From assembly GCA_964416645.1 (NCBI GenBank), contig CAYQEZ010000031.1, forward strand, positions 1 to 23,134: a stretch of 23,134 nt of DNA. Reading direction: 5' to 3'. Positions 15,424 to 23,054 of this stretch are shown piece after piece (position 1 is the stretch's first letter; each line of letters starts with the position of its first letter). The stretch is from GCA-002282575 sp964416645. Its GTDB lineage: Bacteria; Pseudomonadota; Gammaproteobacteria; Thiomicrospirales; Thiomicrospiraceae. Below the pieces are notes generated by a model. The model was not told the DNA's origin and searched no databases. It saw only the letters and a list, made by a program, of their open reading frames with translations. Made by a program: the position numbers and the translations under genes.

Positions 15424-16329
15424 ATGAATACACAGCCAAAATATACAGCAAAAACATTGAATGATTGGTTAGAAAGACATAAAAGTTTGCCGATCTTCCC
15501 TTCTGTACTGACAGAATTGGATGCGGTGTTGTCATCGGATGCGGTGACGGTTGAGGCTGTTGTCGCGGTGTTGCAAGTCGATGTTAGTGTTGTAGCCCGC
15601 ATTATGAAAACGGTTAATTCAGCGCGTTATGTGATGCATGAACCGGCACAGACCTTAACCGATGCCGTTTCACGGCTTGGATTTTCGGCAACTCGCATGG
15701 TAGCGATTGCAGCGGCTTTTATGAGTTTGATGGATTCGCCAAAAAGCTTTCCGCTACGAGATTTTTGGCGTTCTGCGTTTGTGTCTGCTGTTGCCTGCCG
15801 AGAAGTGGTTGGTATGGCGCGTTTAAATCATGAAAATTTTGATCCATCATCGGCATTTACATTGGGTATCGCTAGCGACTTAGGCGTTTTTTTACTGGAT
15901 GCTTGTTGTGCCGATGACTATGCAGCGATTGTAACTAAAATGCAGTCTAATCCGTTGGCGCTGGTCAAAATGGAGCAACAAGTATTGGGTGTGGATCATG
16001 CCATTGCCAGCGCAATTTTATTGCGTTCTTGGCGTTTTCCAGAAAGCTGGGTAATGGGTGTGGCAGGACATTACTTCCCAGCGCGCTTGCCTAAGGCGCA
16101 ACAACCTTGGGCAGATGCGTTATTGATTGCGGAAAGTGTGAGCTATTATTTGGGCTATGGTCATGGTGTTTGTCCTTCGAGTCCACTGGGCGTATTGCTT
16201 GAGTTAACCAACTTGCGTTTGTCCTGTTTGGGACTTAGCGAACAAGATTTTACGCATCTGGCAAGTCGAGTTGCTTTGTTGGTCGAGCAAGAAGGTTGGA
16301 TGGCGTTGGCCGATGAGGTGTCGAACTAA
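15424..16329 (+). CDS. HDOD domain protein 2 (tandem paralogue)
   Basis: This 301-aa stand-alone HDOD protein is similar along its whole length to the gene before it: LPIFPSVLTELDAVL, VLQVDVSVVARIMKTVNSAR, LTDAVSRLGFSATRMVAIAA, and the LPKAQQPWADALLIAE segment matching LQPAVQPWADVVLLGE in the first copy. The corresponding GLSHDMGMLLLD is GIASDLGVFLLD, so the His of the HD-like pair is lost and catalysis is unlikely. It starts 6 bp after the stop of copy 1 with only a weak ribosome-binding site, so the two are probably one transcript. The amino-acid divergence points to an old duplication. The signalling partner is unknown. Confidence 0.88.
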   Translation: MNTQPKYTAKTLNDWLERHKSLPIFPSVLTELDAVLSSDAVTVEAVVAVLQVDVSVVARIMKTVNSARYVMHEPAQTLTDAVSRLGFSATRMVAIAAAFMSLMDSPKSFPLRDFWRSAFVSAVACREVVGMARLNHENFDPSSAFTLGIASDLGVFLLDACCADDYAAIVTKMQSNPLALVKMEQQVLGVDHAIASAILLRSWRFPESWVMGVAGHYFPARLPKAQQPWADALLIAESVSYYLGYGHGVCPSSPLGVLLELTNLRLSCLGLSEQDFTHLASRVALLVEQEGWMALADEVSN

Positions 16330-16338
16330 GCTTGGGGC

Positions 16339-16376
16339 ATCTCTAAAACCCCAACTTCGTGGAATTTTTTAGAGGT
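16339..16376. terminator. Hairpin between convergent genes (possible bidirectional terminator or repeat)
   Basis: CTCTAAAA (16341-16348) pairs perfectly with TTTTAGAG (16367-16374), with an inner CCA/TGG pair (16351-16353 and 16360-16362) around ACTTCG. It lies between the convergent HDOD 2 and ppx genes. There is no trailing T run in either direction, so terminator function is uncertain; part of it resembles the sequence at 1988-2007. Confidence 0.45.
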
Positions 16377-16389
16377 TCTGTTTGGTCTT

Positions 16390-17895
16390 TCAGCCTTCGA
16401 TCAGCTTTAAAGCAAACCCCGCGCCCTCGAGTCGTTTGGCTTCAATTTCTAGGTCGAGTTGTGTCAGTGGATTTTGTGCTAACCAGCCCGAGGGAAAGCA
16501 GAGCGCTAGTTGGTTTTCTTTAATCAGTTTTAGATTAACGCGCATCGTCTGGTCTTCTCGTCCACGATGTAAACGCGTGGCGAGTCGCAATAACACCAGT
16601 ACTTTGGGTAGTACAGCCAAACAATCTTCAGGTAAAGAGAGTAGGTCTTTGGCACTCATCTTGGAGCGGTGATGTAACACCAGCCAAGCGAGTAGTCGTT
16701 GTTCTTCCTGATTGAAGCCTGCTAAGTCAGCATTTTCTAGAATATAAGCACTGTGATGACGGTATTTACGATTGGAAATAAAATGCCCTACTTCGTGTGT
16801 CAAGGCGGCCCATATCAGCAGCGATTTAAGCGGCAAAATGGCGTGTTGTAGTCGCCAATCTGTTTTGACTTGTTCAAAAAAACTGCTCGCACAGTGAGCG
16901 ACACGTTCTGCCTGCGCTTGGTCGATGCGACTGGAGGTGAGTAAAGCGCGAATACTGGTTTCACGTACATCCTGTGTGTGGTGTACTCGTCCCAGCATGT
17001 CTAAAATCAACCCTTCGCGCAGTGCACCTGGGGATACCTGCATTTGCTCAATGCCGAGCAGTTGGAAAGCGGCCATCAGCACGGCTAAACCACCACCAAT
17101 GACGGGTTTACGATTATCGGATAGTCCTTCGATTTTGACTTTATCCAGCGAACCGCCAGCAAGCAGAGCATCGCGTAGCTTTTCCATGCCAGCGAGAGTA
17201 ATGCCATCATTAGACCAGCCGTTAGCGATGAGCGTTTCGTGAATGGCTTTAATGCTGCCACTAGCACCAATGGCTTTATCCCAACCCAAACGTCGTAGTT
17301 TAGGTACATGCGGTCGCAACACTAACTGACACTCGTTGAGTGCGTCACGAAAATCGCTGGCACTGATTTGATCAATTAAGTTGAATTGTTGACTGATGGA
17401 AACACACCCCATTTCGGTGCTGGTCATCGAGCGTGGATCGAAGTGGGTGCCGATAATAAACTCAGTGCTGCCGCCACCAATATCCATAACCAGACGTTGC
17501 TGGTCGTCATTGATTAAAAAGTGCGACACACCTAAGTAAATAAGTCGTGCTTCTTCATGACCAGGAATAATGTCGATTTGTGCGCCCAGAGCGGTCTCTG
17601 CCAGTGCGAGAAAGTCGCCTGTATTACTGGCAAGGCGGAGCGTATTGGTGCCGACAGCACGAATATTTTCACTCGGGATGCCTCGCAGGCGTTGACCGAA
17701 GCGGGTAAGACAGGCAATAGCCCGTTCTTGTGCTGCCTGGTCGAGCTGGCCGTCAGCACCTAATCCCATGCGTAAGCGCACAGTTTCTTTGTGACGGTCT
17801 AACAGTTGTAGTTGACCATCCACTTCGCGAGCGATGATCATGTGGAAGCTGTTAGAGCCTAGGTCAATGGCAGCGAAGGTATCGGGTGTATTCAT
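16390..17895 (-). CDS. ppx: Exopolyphosphatase (Ppx/GppA family)
   Basis: This enzyme removes terminal phosphates from polyphosphate, and some relatives hydrolyse pppGpp. The 501-aa protein has the ASKHA-fold motifs AAIDLGSNSFHMIIAR, the P-loop-like VGTNTLR and GHEEARLIYLG, the catalytic DIGGGSTEFIIG, and the C-terminal HD-like region (LTHEVGHFISNRKYRHHSAY). The length and C-terminal domain fit the long Ppx form. It begins 47 bp after ppk1 and is probably co-transcribed with it. Its own Shine-Dalgarno sequence is weak. GppA versus Ppx cannot be decided from sequence alone, but the ppk1 neighbour supports Ppx. Confidence 0.94.
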   Translation of the reverse strand: MNTPDTFAAIDLGSNSFHMIIAREVDGQLQLLDRHKETVRLRMGLGADGQLDQAAQERAIACLTRFGQRLRGIPSENIRAVGTNTLRLASNTGDFLALAETALGAQIDIIPGHEEARLIYLGVSHFLINDDQQRLVMDIGGGSTEFIIGTHFDPRSMTSTEMGCVSISQQFNLIDQISASDFRDALNECQLVLRPHVPKLRRLGWDKAIGASGSIKAIHETLIANGWSNDGITLAGMEKLRDALLAGGSLDKVKIEGLSDNRKPVIGGGLAVLMAAFQLLGIEQMQVSPGALREGLILDMLGRVHHTQDVRETSIRALLTSSRIDQAQAERVAHCASSFFEQVKTDWRLQHAILPLKSLLIWAALTHEVGHFISNRKYRHHSAYILENADLAGFNQEEQRLLAWLVLHHRSKMSAKDLLSLPEDCLAVLPKVLVLLRLATRLHRGREDQTMRVNLKLIKENQLALCFPSGWLAQNPLTQLDLEIEAKRLEGAGFALKLIEG

Positions 17896-17942
17896 AGCGT
17901 TTGGACGGTCATAAAAATCATCCGCCTATTTTACGCGATTCA

Positions 17943-20042
17943 TTAGCCCTTGTGATATTTTTCTGCTAACACCTGTTGCGCACTGAAGGCGTCGCCATCG
18001 CTGTTACGCTGATGGTAGTCGCCATTGGCATCCAGTTGCCAGCCTGTCGTGTCTTTAAGGTAATTATTTAGGCCTTCCTCATAAATGCGTGCAAATAGTG
18101 CTGGGTCGCGTATGGGGAAACAGGTTTCAACGCGAGAAAGCAGGTTACGACTCATCCAGTCGGCACTAGCCAGCCACAGCTGTGGTTGCTTATCATTTTG
18201 GAAGTAAAAAATGCGATGATGCTCTAAAAAGCGACCGAGCACCGAAGTCACGCGTATATTTTCGGATAGCCCTAGTACACCGGGACGCAAACTACACATG
18301 CCGCGTACAATTAAATCGATTTGTACGCCAGCTTGGCTAGCAGCATAGAGTCCTTCAATGATTTCACGCTGTTGTAACCCGTTCATTTTGGCAATGATAC
18401 GAGCGGGTTTACCCGCTTGTGCGTTGGCCGCTTCGCGTGCAATCGCTGCTTTGAGATTATTGTGTAGTGAGTGTGGTGCTTGCCATAAGGCCTCTAGCTC
18501 AGTTTCGCTGGCAAAGCTGGTCAGTTGTTGGAAAATGCGATTCACATCACGACCAATATCGGCTGCCGAAGTGAGCAGACCGAAGTCGGTGTACACGCGC
18601 GCGGTGCCGGCATGATAGTTACCTGTGCCTAAGTGAGTATAGTAGTGCAATCCTGTCGCTTCTTTACGCAATACGGATATCATCTTGGCATGGGTTTTAT
18701 AACCCACCACACCATAAACGACGTGAGCGCCGGCTTCCTGTAAGCGCGTGGCTTGTTGAATGTTGTTGTCTTCATCGAACCGGGCGCGTAGCTCAATCAC
18801 TGCCGTCACTTCTTTGCCACGTTTGGCGGCTTGTTCCAGTGCTTCAACAATCGCCGAGTTGGTGCCAGTACGGTACAGCGTCATGCGAATGGCCAATACT
18901 TGGTCATCGGCAGCGGCTTGGCGAATAAAATGAATAACGGGAGCAAAAGACTCAAAGGGATGGTGCAGCAGTATGTCTTGTGTTTTCAAAATATCGAAAA
19001 AGTGACCCTTTTGACCATCCAACTGGGTATCTTCGAGTAGGCTGGGTGTTGAAGGGGTATAAGGTGGGAAGAGTAGGTCGGCACGAGCGACCATATCGGG
19101 TACAGCAGACAGTCGGTGTAAATTAACTGGACCATTGACCTTGAACAGCGCATTTTCGGGCAAGCGAAAGCGTTGCAACAAATAGTGGGCGATTTCATCT
19201 GGGCAGTTATCTGCGACTTCTAGTCGCACAGCATTGCCGTATTTGCGCGACGATAATTCTCCCTGCAACGCAGTGAGTAAGTCATCGACTTCTTCTTCAT
19301 CAACAAATAAGTTAGAGTTGCGCGTGACGCGGAACTGAAAACAACCTTTAATCGACATGCCAGGGAAAAGCTTGTGTACATTGGCATGGATTGCTGAGGA
19401 GAGGAAAATAAAGTCGTGTGCGCTGCCACTGACCGATTCGGGTAATTGAATAATCCGCGGCAAAGCACGGGGTACTTGCACCACTGCCAGCTCGCCCATG
19501 CGACCGAAAGCATCTTTGCCTTCAAGTGATACGATGAAATTGAGTGACTTATTCAGTAAGCGCGGAAAAGGATGTGCTGGGTCTAAGCCCAATGGGGTAA
19601 GTAGCGGTTGTAGTTCGGCAGCAAAAAAGTCGGCAACCCAAGCACGAATGTCCGCTGTCCAGCGATCACGACGCAGGAAGCGAACGCCGGCTTGTTCCAG
19701 CTCTGGTAGAATAACTTTCTGTAGGGCTTGATATTGTGCGTCGACCAATTGATGGGCACTGGCATTAACCAGTTCAATCGCATCTTTCGGGCGCATACCA
19801 TCGGGCTTGGTGCGTGCATCGGGGTCTTTGGCTAATTCGACCAAACTGGCATAGCGAATTTCAAAAAACTCATCTAAATTGCTGGAAGAAATACATAAAT
19901 AGCGTAGGCGTTCTAATAACGGGTAGTTCGGATTGAGTGCCATATTGAGCACGCGACGATTAAAGGCCAGTACCGAGGTTTCACGGTTAATGAAGGGGTT
20001 ATAAGTGGTATCGGTAGCCAGTGTGTTGGTGCTAATCGTCAT
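17943..20042 (-). CDS. ppk1: Polyphosphate kinase 1
   Basis: PPK1 reversibly polymerises the gamma-phosphate of ATP into polyphosphate at the membrane-cytosol interface. The 699-aa protein has the N-terminal domain (FINRETSVLAFNRRVLNMA, SSNLDEFFEIRYASL), the head domain, and two PLD-like catalytic domains. The phosphorylated His is H451 in GYKTHAKMI. YTHLGTGNYH and the second conserved His pair in FLEHHRIFYF (608-609) are present. The usual family length is about 690-720 aa. A good promoter candidate lies at 20075-20104. The ppk1-ppx order is a common operon. Confidence 0.98.
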   Translation of the reverse strand: MTISTNTLATDTTYNPFINRETSVLAFNRRVLNMALNPNYPLLERLRYLCISSSNLDEFFEIRYASLVELAKDPDARTKPDGMRPKDAIELVNASAHQLVDAQYQALQKVILPELEQAGVRFLRRDRWTADIRAWVADFFAAELQPLLTPLGLDPAHPFPRLLNKSLNFIVSLEGKDAFGRMGELAVVQVPRALPRIIQLPESVSGSAHDFIFLSSAIHANVHKLFPGMSIKGCFQFRVTRNSNLFVDEEEVDDLLTALQGELSSRKYGNAVRLEVADNCPDEIAHYLLQRFRLPENALFKVNGPVNLHRLSAVPDMVARADLLFPPYTPSTPSLLEDTQLDGQKGHFFDILKTQDILLHHPFESFAPVIHFIRQAAADDQVLAIRMTLYRTGTNSAIVEALEQAAKRGKEVTAVIELRARFDEDNNIQQATRLQEAGAHVVYGVVGYKTHAKMISVLRKEATGLHYYTHLGTGNYHAGTARVYTDFGLLTSAADIGRDVNRIFQQLTSFASETELEALWQAPHSLHNNLKAAIAREAANAQAGKPARIIAKMNGLQQREIIEGLYAASQAGVQIDLIVRGMCSLRPGVLGLSENIRVTSVLGRFLEHHRIFYFQNDKQPQLWLASADWMSRNLLSRVETCFPIRDPALFARIYEEGLNNYLKDTTGWQLDANGDYHQRNSDGDAFSAQQVLAEKYHKG

Positions 20043-20074
20043 GGTGTTTTCCCGTCATCAGAGCATAAAATTTC

Positions 20075-20104
20075 ATTATCTATTGTCGCACGATTTAATG
20101 ACAA
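20075..20104 (-). promoter_or_regulatory. Candidate sigma-70 promoter for ppk1-ppx
   Basis: On the minus strand TTGTCA (20099-20104) is followed by an 18-bp spacer and GATAAT (20075-20080); each hexamer matches five of six consensus bases. The implied transcription start is about 25 bases before the ppk1 ATG. No convincing Pho box accompanies it. Confidence 0.5.
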
Positions 20105-20140
20105 TTGGATGAAAATTGACCCCATAATGGGTGCATTATT

Positions 20141-20169
20141 CTGCAATAAATAGCATAAGTCATTATAAT
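20141..20169 (+). promoter_or_regulatory. Candidate promoter for phnN
   Basis: A perfect TATAAT (20164-20169) lies 17 bp after a weak CTGCAA (20141-20146). A start site at about 20176 fits translation from the ATG at 20200 and makes the upstream ATG at 20131 unlikely. Confidence 0.4.
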
Positions 20170-20199
20170 GGCACTATATTTATGCTAAAGCTAGTGTCT

Positions 20200-20787
20200 A
20201 TGAGTCAATTATTTTACGTGATCGGACCCTCTGGAGCCGGAAAAGATGCTCTAATGCAAGCGGCGCGTGTGGCCTTGGAGGGTCAGTCGGTGCTCTTCGC
20301 TCATCGCTATATCACGCGAAACAACAGCGATGCCTCAGAAAACTTTGTTCAGCTTTCAGAAGCTGAGTTTAGCATGCGTCAACAGCTGGGTTTATTTTGG
20401 TTAACTTGGCAATCGCATCAATTGCATTATGCAATTGGCACCGAGGTACGTCACTGGTTGCAGTCGGGATTAACGGTGGTGGTGAATGGGTCGCGTCAAG
20501 CTTTGCCCGAAGTCACGCGTATTTGTGCACAAGATGGCGTGATCTTGGTGCCCGTGTGGGTGCATTGTGAAACGAGTATTTTGGCGCAACGGCTGCGTGC
20601 GCGAGGTCGTGAAACGGAAGCGCAGATTCAAGAACGTTTGGAGCGAGCTAAAGCCTTTGTACCACCTGTCGATGCGCTAGTGATTGATAACTCAGGCGCT
20701 TTGACCGATTCGGTGCAACAACTTCTCACTTACTTACAGGCCGATTTAACAGCTGATGTCAGGTGCGAGTCATTGCATGTCGATTGA
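20200..20787 (+). CDS. phnN: Ribose 1,5-bisphosphate phosphokinase PhnN-like
   Basis: PhnN phosphorylates ribose 1,5-bisphosphate to PRPP, the last step of C-P lyase phosphonate catabolism. The 195-aa P-loop protein has FYVIGPSGAGKDALMQ near its start (P-loop about 9-16), HRYITRNNSDASENFVQLSE resembling the guanylate-kinase-like substrate region, FWLTWQSHQLHYAIG, and RLRARGRETEAQIQERLERA as the lid. The start is set at 20200 by family length and promoter position; ATGs at 20182 and 20131 are in frame. No other phn gene is nearby, so it may serve a salvage route to PRPP instead. Its stop overlaps the next start by 11 bp. Confidence 0.85.
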   Translation: MSQLFYVIGPSGAGKDALMQAARVALEGQSVLFAHRYITRNNSDASENFVQLSEAEFSMRQQLGLFWLTWQSHQLHYAIGTEVRHWLQSGLTVVVNGSRQALPEVTRICAQDGVILVPVWVHCETSILAQRLRARGRETEAQIQERLERAKAFVPPVDALVIDNSGALTDSVQQLLTYLQADLTADVRCESLHVD

Positions 20788-21484
20788 GTTACTGGCGACT
20801 GCCTTGATGGTTGGTTTTCTTGGCGGCGTACATTGTGTCGGTATGTGTGGTCCTTTAGCGGGTGTCTTTACCTTTTCGCTAGCACCAGAAATACAGCGTT
20901 CTTCACAGCGTGTGGCACTGATGCAATTAGGCTACAACCTAGGGCGCTTAACCAGTTATATCATGCTGGGTGCGATTGCTGGCTTGGTGGGATTGCTGTT
21001 AATTGAAGCGGGTGAATTACTGTCGATGCAGCGTTGGCTATTGGGCTTTGCTGGTGTGTGGATGGTCATTTTAGCCGCTTGGTTACTGGGCTGGTCGGCT
21101 TTGCCAGCAAAATTAGAAGGTTTAGGGGCGGGCTGGTGGTCGCGTTTATCGCAACGCTGGCGCGCCCGCTTTTTGCCTGTACAGCGTTGGTATCAGGCCT
21201 ATTTAATGGGTGTGTTATGGGGTTGGATGCCGTGTGGCTTGGTTTATTCGACCCTTATTTTGGCGATGAGCGCTGGTTCTGTCTGGGCAGGTATGTCGGT
21301 GATGCTGGCATTTGGGCTGGGTACACTGCCCAACTTGTTGTTGGTTGGCGCCAGTGCTTTTTGGTTAATGCGATTTAAGCGTAACCCTTGGTTCATTCGT
21401 GCCGCTGCGATGGGTATGGCAATTTTTGGAGCCTGGACTTTGTGGCAAGCCGTTTTGGGTTCAGCTTGGCAGGGAGTTGTGTGA
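20777..21484 (+). CDS. DsbD_2/TauE-SafE-like membrane protein (possible metal or thiol transporter)
   Basis: This 235-aa polytopic membrane protein has about six helices. Its signatures are FLGGVHCVGMCGPLAG in helix 1 and GVLWGWMPCGLVYSTL in the middle. These paired Cys/Pro motifs define the sulfite exporter TauE/SafE-like 'cytochrome c biogenesis transmembrane' group (PF13386) often found near cbb3 oxidase assembly genes. No cco genes are visible here, so a role in copper or redox handling is only a possibility. The ATG at 20777 overlaps the end of phnN (alternative in-frame ATG at 20756). It is followed after 1 bp by the glucosaminidase gene. Confidence 0.85.
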   Translation: MSIELLATALMVGFLGGVHCVGMCGPLAGVFTFSLAPEIQRSSQRVALMQLGYNLGRLTSYIMLGAIAGLVGLLLIEAGELLSMQRWLLGFAGVWMVILAAWLLGWSALPAKLEGLGAGWWSRLSQRWRARFLPVQRWYQAYLMGVLWGWMPCGLVYSTLILAMSAGSVWAGMSVMLAFGLGTLPNLLLVGASAFWLMRFKRNPWFIRAAAMGMAIFGAWTLWQAVLGSAWQGVV

Positions 21485-21485
21485 T

Positions 21486-22403
21486 ATGAAATCCTGTTGG
21501 TCTTGTTGGTTATCGGCATCGCCCTATTTGACGGTTGTGTTCGCACTAACCGCTTGGTGGCTGTCTTGGCCCGCACCACCTCAACCCATCTCTGTTGCCA
21601 GCAATGAGCCAATTGCTCAAGAGACCTTAAGATTTGATGAAGCAGAAACCGATGATGCTTCTGGGTTGCAAGTGACACTAATTCCCGCACCCAATTTTTC
21701 TGCTATTAGTTTGTCCGATGATCGTAAGCAGGCTTTTATTGCTTGGTTATTGCCATTAATCGCCCAAGAAAATGTGCGTGTATTAGAGCTACGTCGTGAA
21801 GCCGTACGTCTGTATGGGTTGTCGCAACAAAACCGCTTATCGTTGAAACAAAAAGAGTGGTTGGTTAGTTTGGCGACAGATTATGAAGTCGATTTGGGTG
21901 TTAAGGGGTTTGATCTTCCTTTTTGGCAAAACCTGTTGCATCGAGTGGATGCTATTCCGCCTTCATTGGTGCTGGCGCAAGCAGCAGTAGAGTCGGGTTG
22001 GGGTACGTCGCGCTTAGCTAAAGACGCACACAATTTTTTTGGCATTATGTGCTTCAAACCTGGTTGTGGTGTGCCCTTTGATGGCGGTTCGGGAGAGTTT
22101 CGACGTTTTGTTGGCGTGAATGATTCGATTGCTTTTTATATGCGCATCATTAACACCAAGGGTGCTTATCGTGCGGCGAGAGCTGAGCGGATGCGCCATC
22201 GTTTGATTGGTGATGTGCCTTCAGGTTCAGCTTTGGCGAAGACACTACTCAGCTATTCTGAATTGGGCAGTCGTTATATTGATTTTCTGCTTAAAATCAT
22301 GCGTGAGAATAAGCTCGATGAGTACGATGGTGTCGATTTACCCATGAGCATTGAAGTGAATGAAGCACCTGCACCGAGCGTGCAAAGTGAGCCTGTTAGC
22401 TAG
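21486..22403 (+). CDS. Bax-like glucosaminidase (peptidoglycan hydrolase)
   Basis: This 305-aa protein has an N-terminal membrane anchor (YLTVVFALTAWWLSW, about 18-32), a Pro/Glu-rich stretch, and a C-terminal glucosaminidase domain. The likely catalytic Glu is in VLAQAAVESGWGTSRLAKDA, followed by HNFFGIMCFKPGCGVPFDGG and FRRFVGVNDSIAFYMRIINT. This arrangement matches E. coli Bax and the FlgJ-type hydrolase fold, cleaving GlcNAc links in peptidoglycan from the periplasmic side. An AGGGAG site lies 9 nt before the ATG at 21486, which is 1 bp past the previous stop; the longer frame from 21399 is rejected for that reason. The C-terminal tail is acidic and probably disordered. Confidence 0.88.
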   Translation: MKSCWSCWLSASPYLTVVFALTAWWLSWPAPPQPISVASNEPIAQETLRFDEAETDDASGLQVTLIPAPNFSAISLSDDRKQAFIAWLLPLIAQENVRVLELRREAVRLYGLSQQNRLSLKQKEWLVSLATDYEVDLGVKGFDLPFWQNLLHRVDAIPPSLVLAQAAVESGWGTSRLAKDAHNFFGIMCFKPGCGVPFDGGSGEFRRFVGVNDSIAFYMRIINTKGAYRAARAERMRHRLIGDVPSGSALAKTLLSYSELGSRYIDFLLKIMRENKLDEYDGVDLPMSIEVNEAPAPSVQSEPVS

Positions 22404-22752
22404 GTTAAGTTTGGCAATATCTTTCAGAAATTGTTTTAGACGCTTAGCGTCGCATAGTGAATGGGTCACTTGTATCCCTGAATTAATCCCAATAACTCTA
22501 GCGGTGTTGCTTCTGGTTGGTTGTTCATTTGGCACAGAGTTAGATGTCGGGTGTCGAATGGTAAGCAAAACCTATTTGCGGTAATCCAGTTTTATTACAA
22601 AACGTGTTGGCATTACTGGCAGTGGCAAACCTGGTGGCGTTTGAGGGTAGATTGTCATAAGCAACGGAAATTGCTGTTAATGAAATTCAGCAAACGAATC
22701 TTATATTCGTTATAATTGAGCGCAGATAACCGATTTATGGGAGTGGCTCGCA
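22404..22752. other. 349-bp intergenic region with no supported gene
   Basis: Short frames here look like noise. A 5-bp GACGC-TTA-GCGTC hairpin (22439-22451) lacks a T tract. One plus-strand frame (22565-22660), NPVLLQNVLALLAVANLVAF and on to a stop, is protein-like but is only 31 codons, is bounded by stops and has no clear start, so it may be a gene remnant. The 3' end holds the promoter-like elements of the next gene. Confidence 0.6.
22693..22716 (+). promoter_or_regulatory. Inverted repeat abutting a TATAAT box upstream of the DUF1640-like gene
   Basis: AACGAAT (22693-22699) and ATTCGTT (22705-22711) form a perfect 7-bp inverted repeat with a 5-bp spacer. Its last base is the first base of TATAAT (22711-22716). 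This is the expected position for a repressor site, but no good -35 is seen and the regulator is unknown. Confidence 0.45.
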
Positions 22753-23028
22753 ATGGCAACGATTACATTTGACACGCTGCAATACGTTGAAAAGCTGAAG
22801 ACTGGTGGATTTAGCGACGAGCAGGCTAAAGCTTTGGCAGAGGCGCAGAAACAAGCTATTGATACCGCTGCAGATTCTATGCTGGCAACCAAAAGAGATA
22901 TTCAAGAAATTCGTGATGAAGTTAAAGATGTCAAAGCCGAGGTTAATTTATTGAAGTGGATGGTTGGTTTTTCCATGGCGATGACTGCTGCAATACTTTG
23001 GTTGTTGATCAGAGATGGTACACATTAA
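22753..23028 (+). CDS. Small coiled-coil, tail-anchored protein (DUF1640/CCDC90-like)
   Basis: This 91-aa protein begins ITFDTLQYVEKLKTGGFSDE and continues QAKALAEAQKQAI. A predicted coiled coil follows (LATKRDIQEIRDEVKDVKAE, about 44-63), then one C-terminal membrane helix (WMVGFSMAMTAAILWLLI, about 69-86) and a short tail. This layout matches bacterial DUF1640 proteins, related to the eukaryotic CCDC90/MCUR1 family, whose bacterial role is unknown. GGGAG lies 9 nt before the ATG. It appears monocistronic, with its own TATAAT and inverted repeat upstream. Confidence 0.8.
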   Translation: MATITFDTLQYVEKLKTGGFSDEQAKALAEAQKQAIDTAADSMLATKRDIQEIRDEVKDVKAEVNLLKWMVGFSMAMTAAILWLLIRDGTH

Positions 23029-23054
23029 AACCCAATGTGACTGATTGAAAATCC

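Noticed and set aside
20075..20110. Pho box upstream of ppk1
   Set aside because: Only one half-site (TTGTCAT on the minus strand) resembles the consensus; the second half does not match and the sequence is better explained as a -35 element.
22439..22451. Terminator after the Bax-like gene
   Set aside because: The GACGC/GCGTC stem is only 5 bp and has no T run on either strand.
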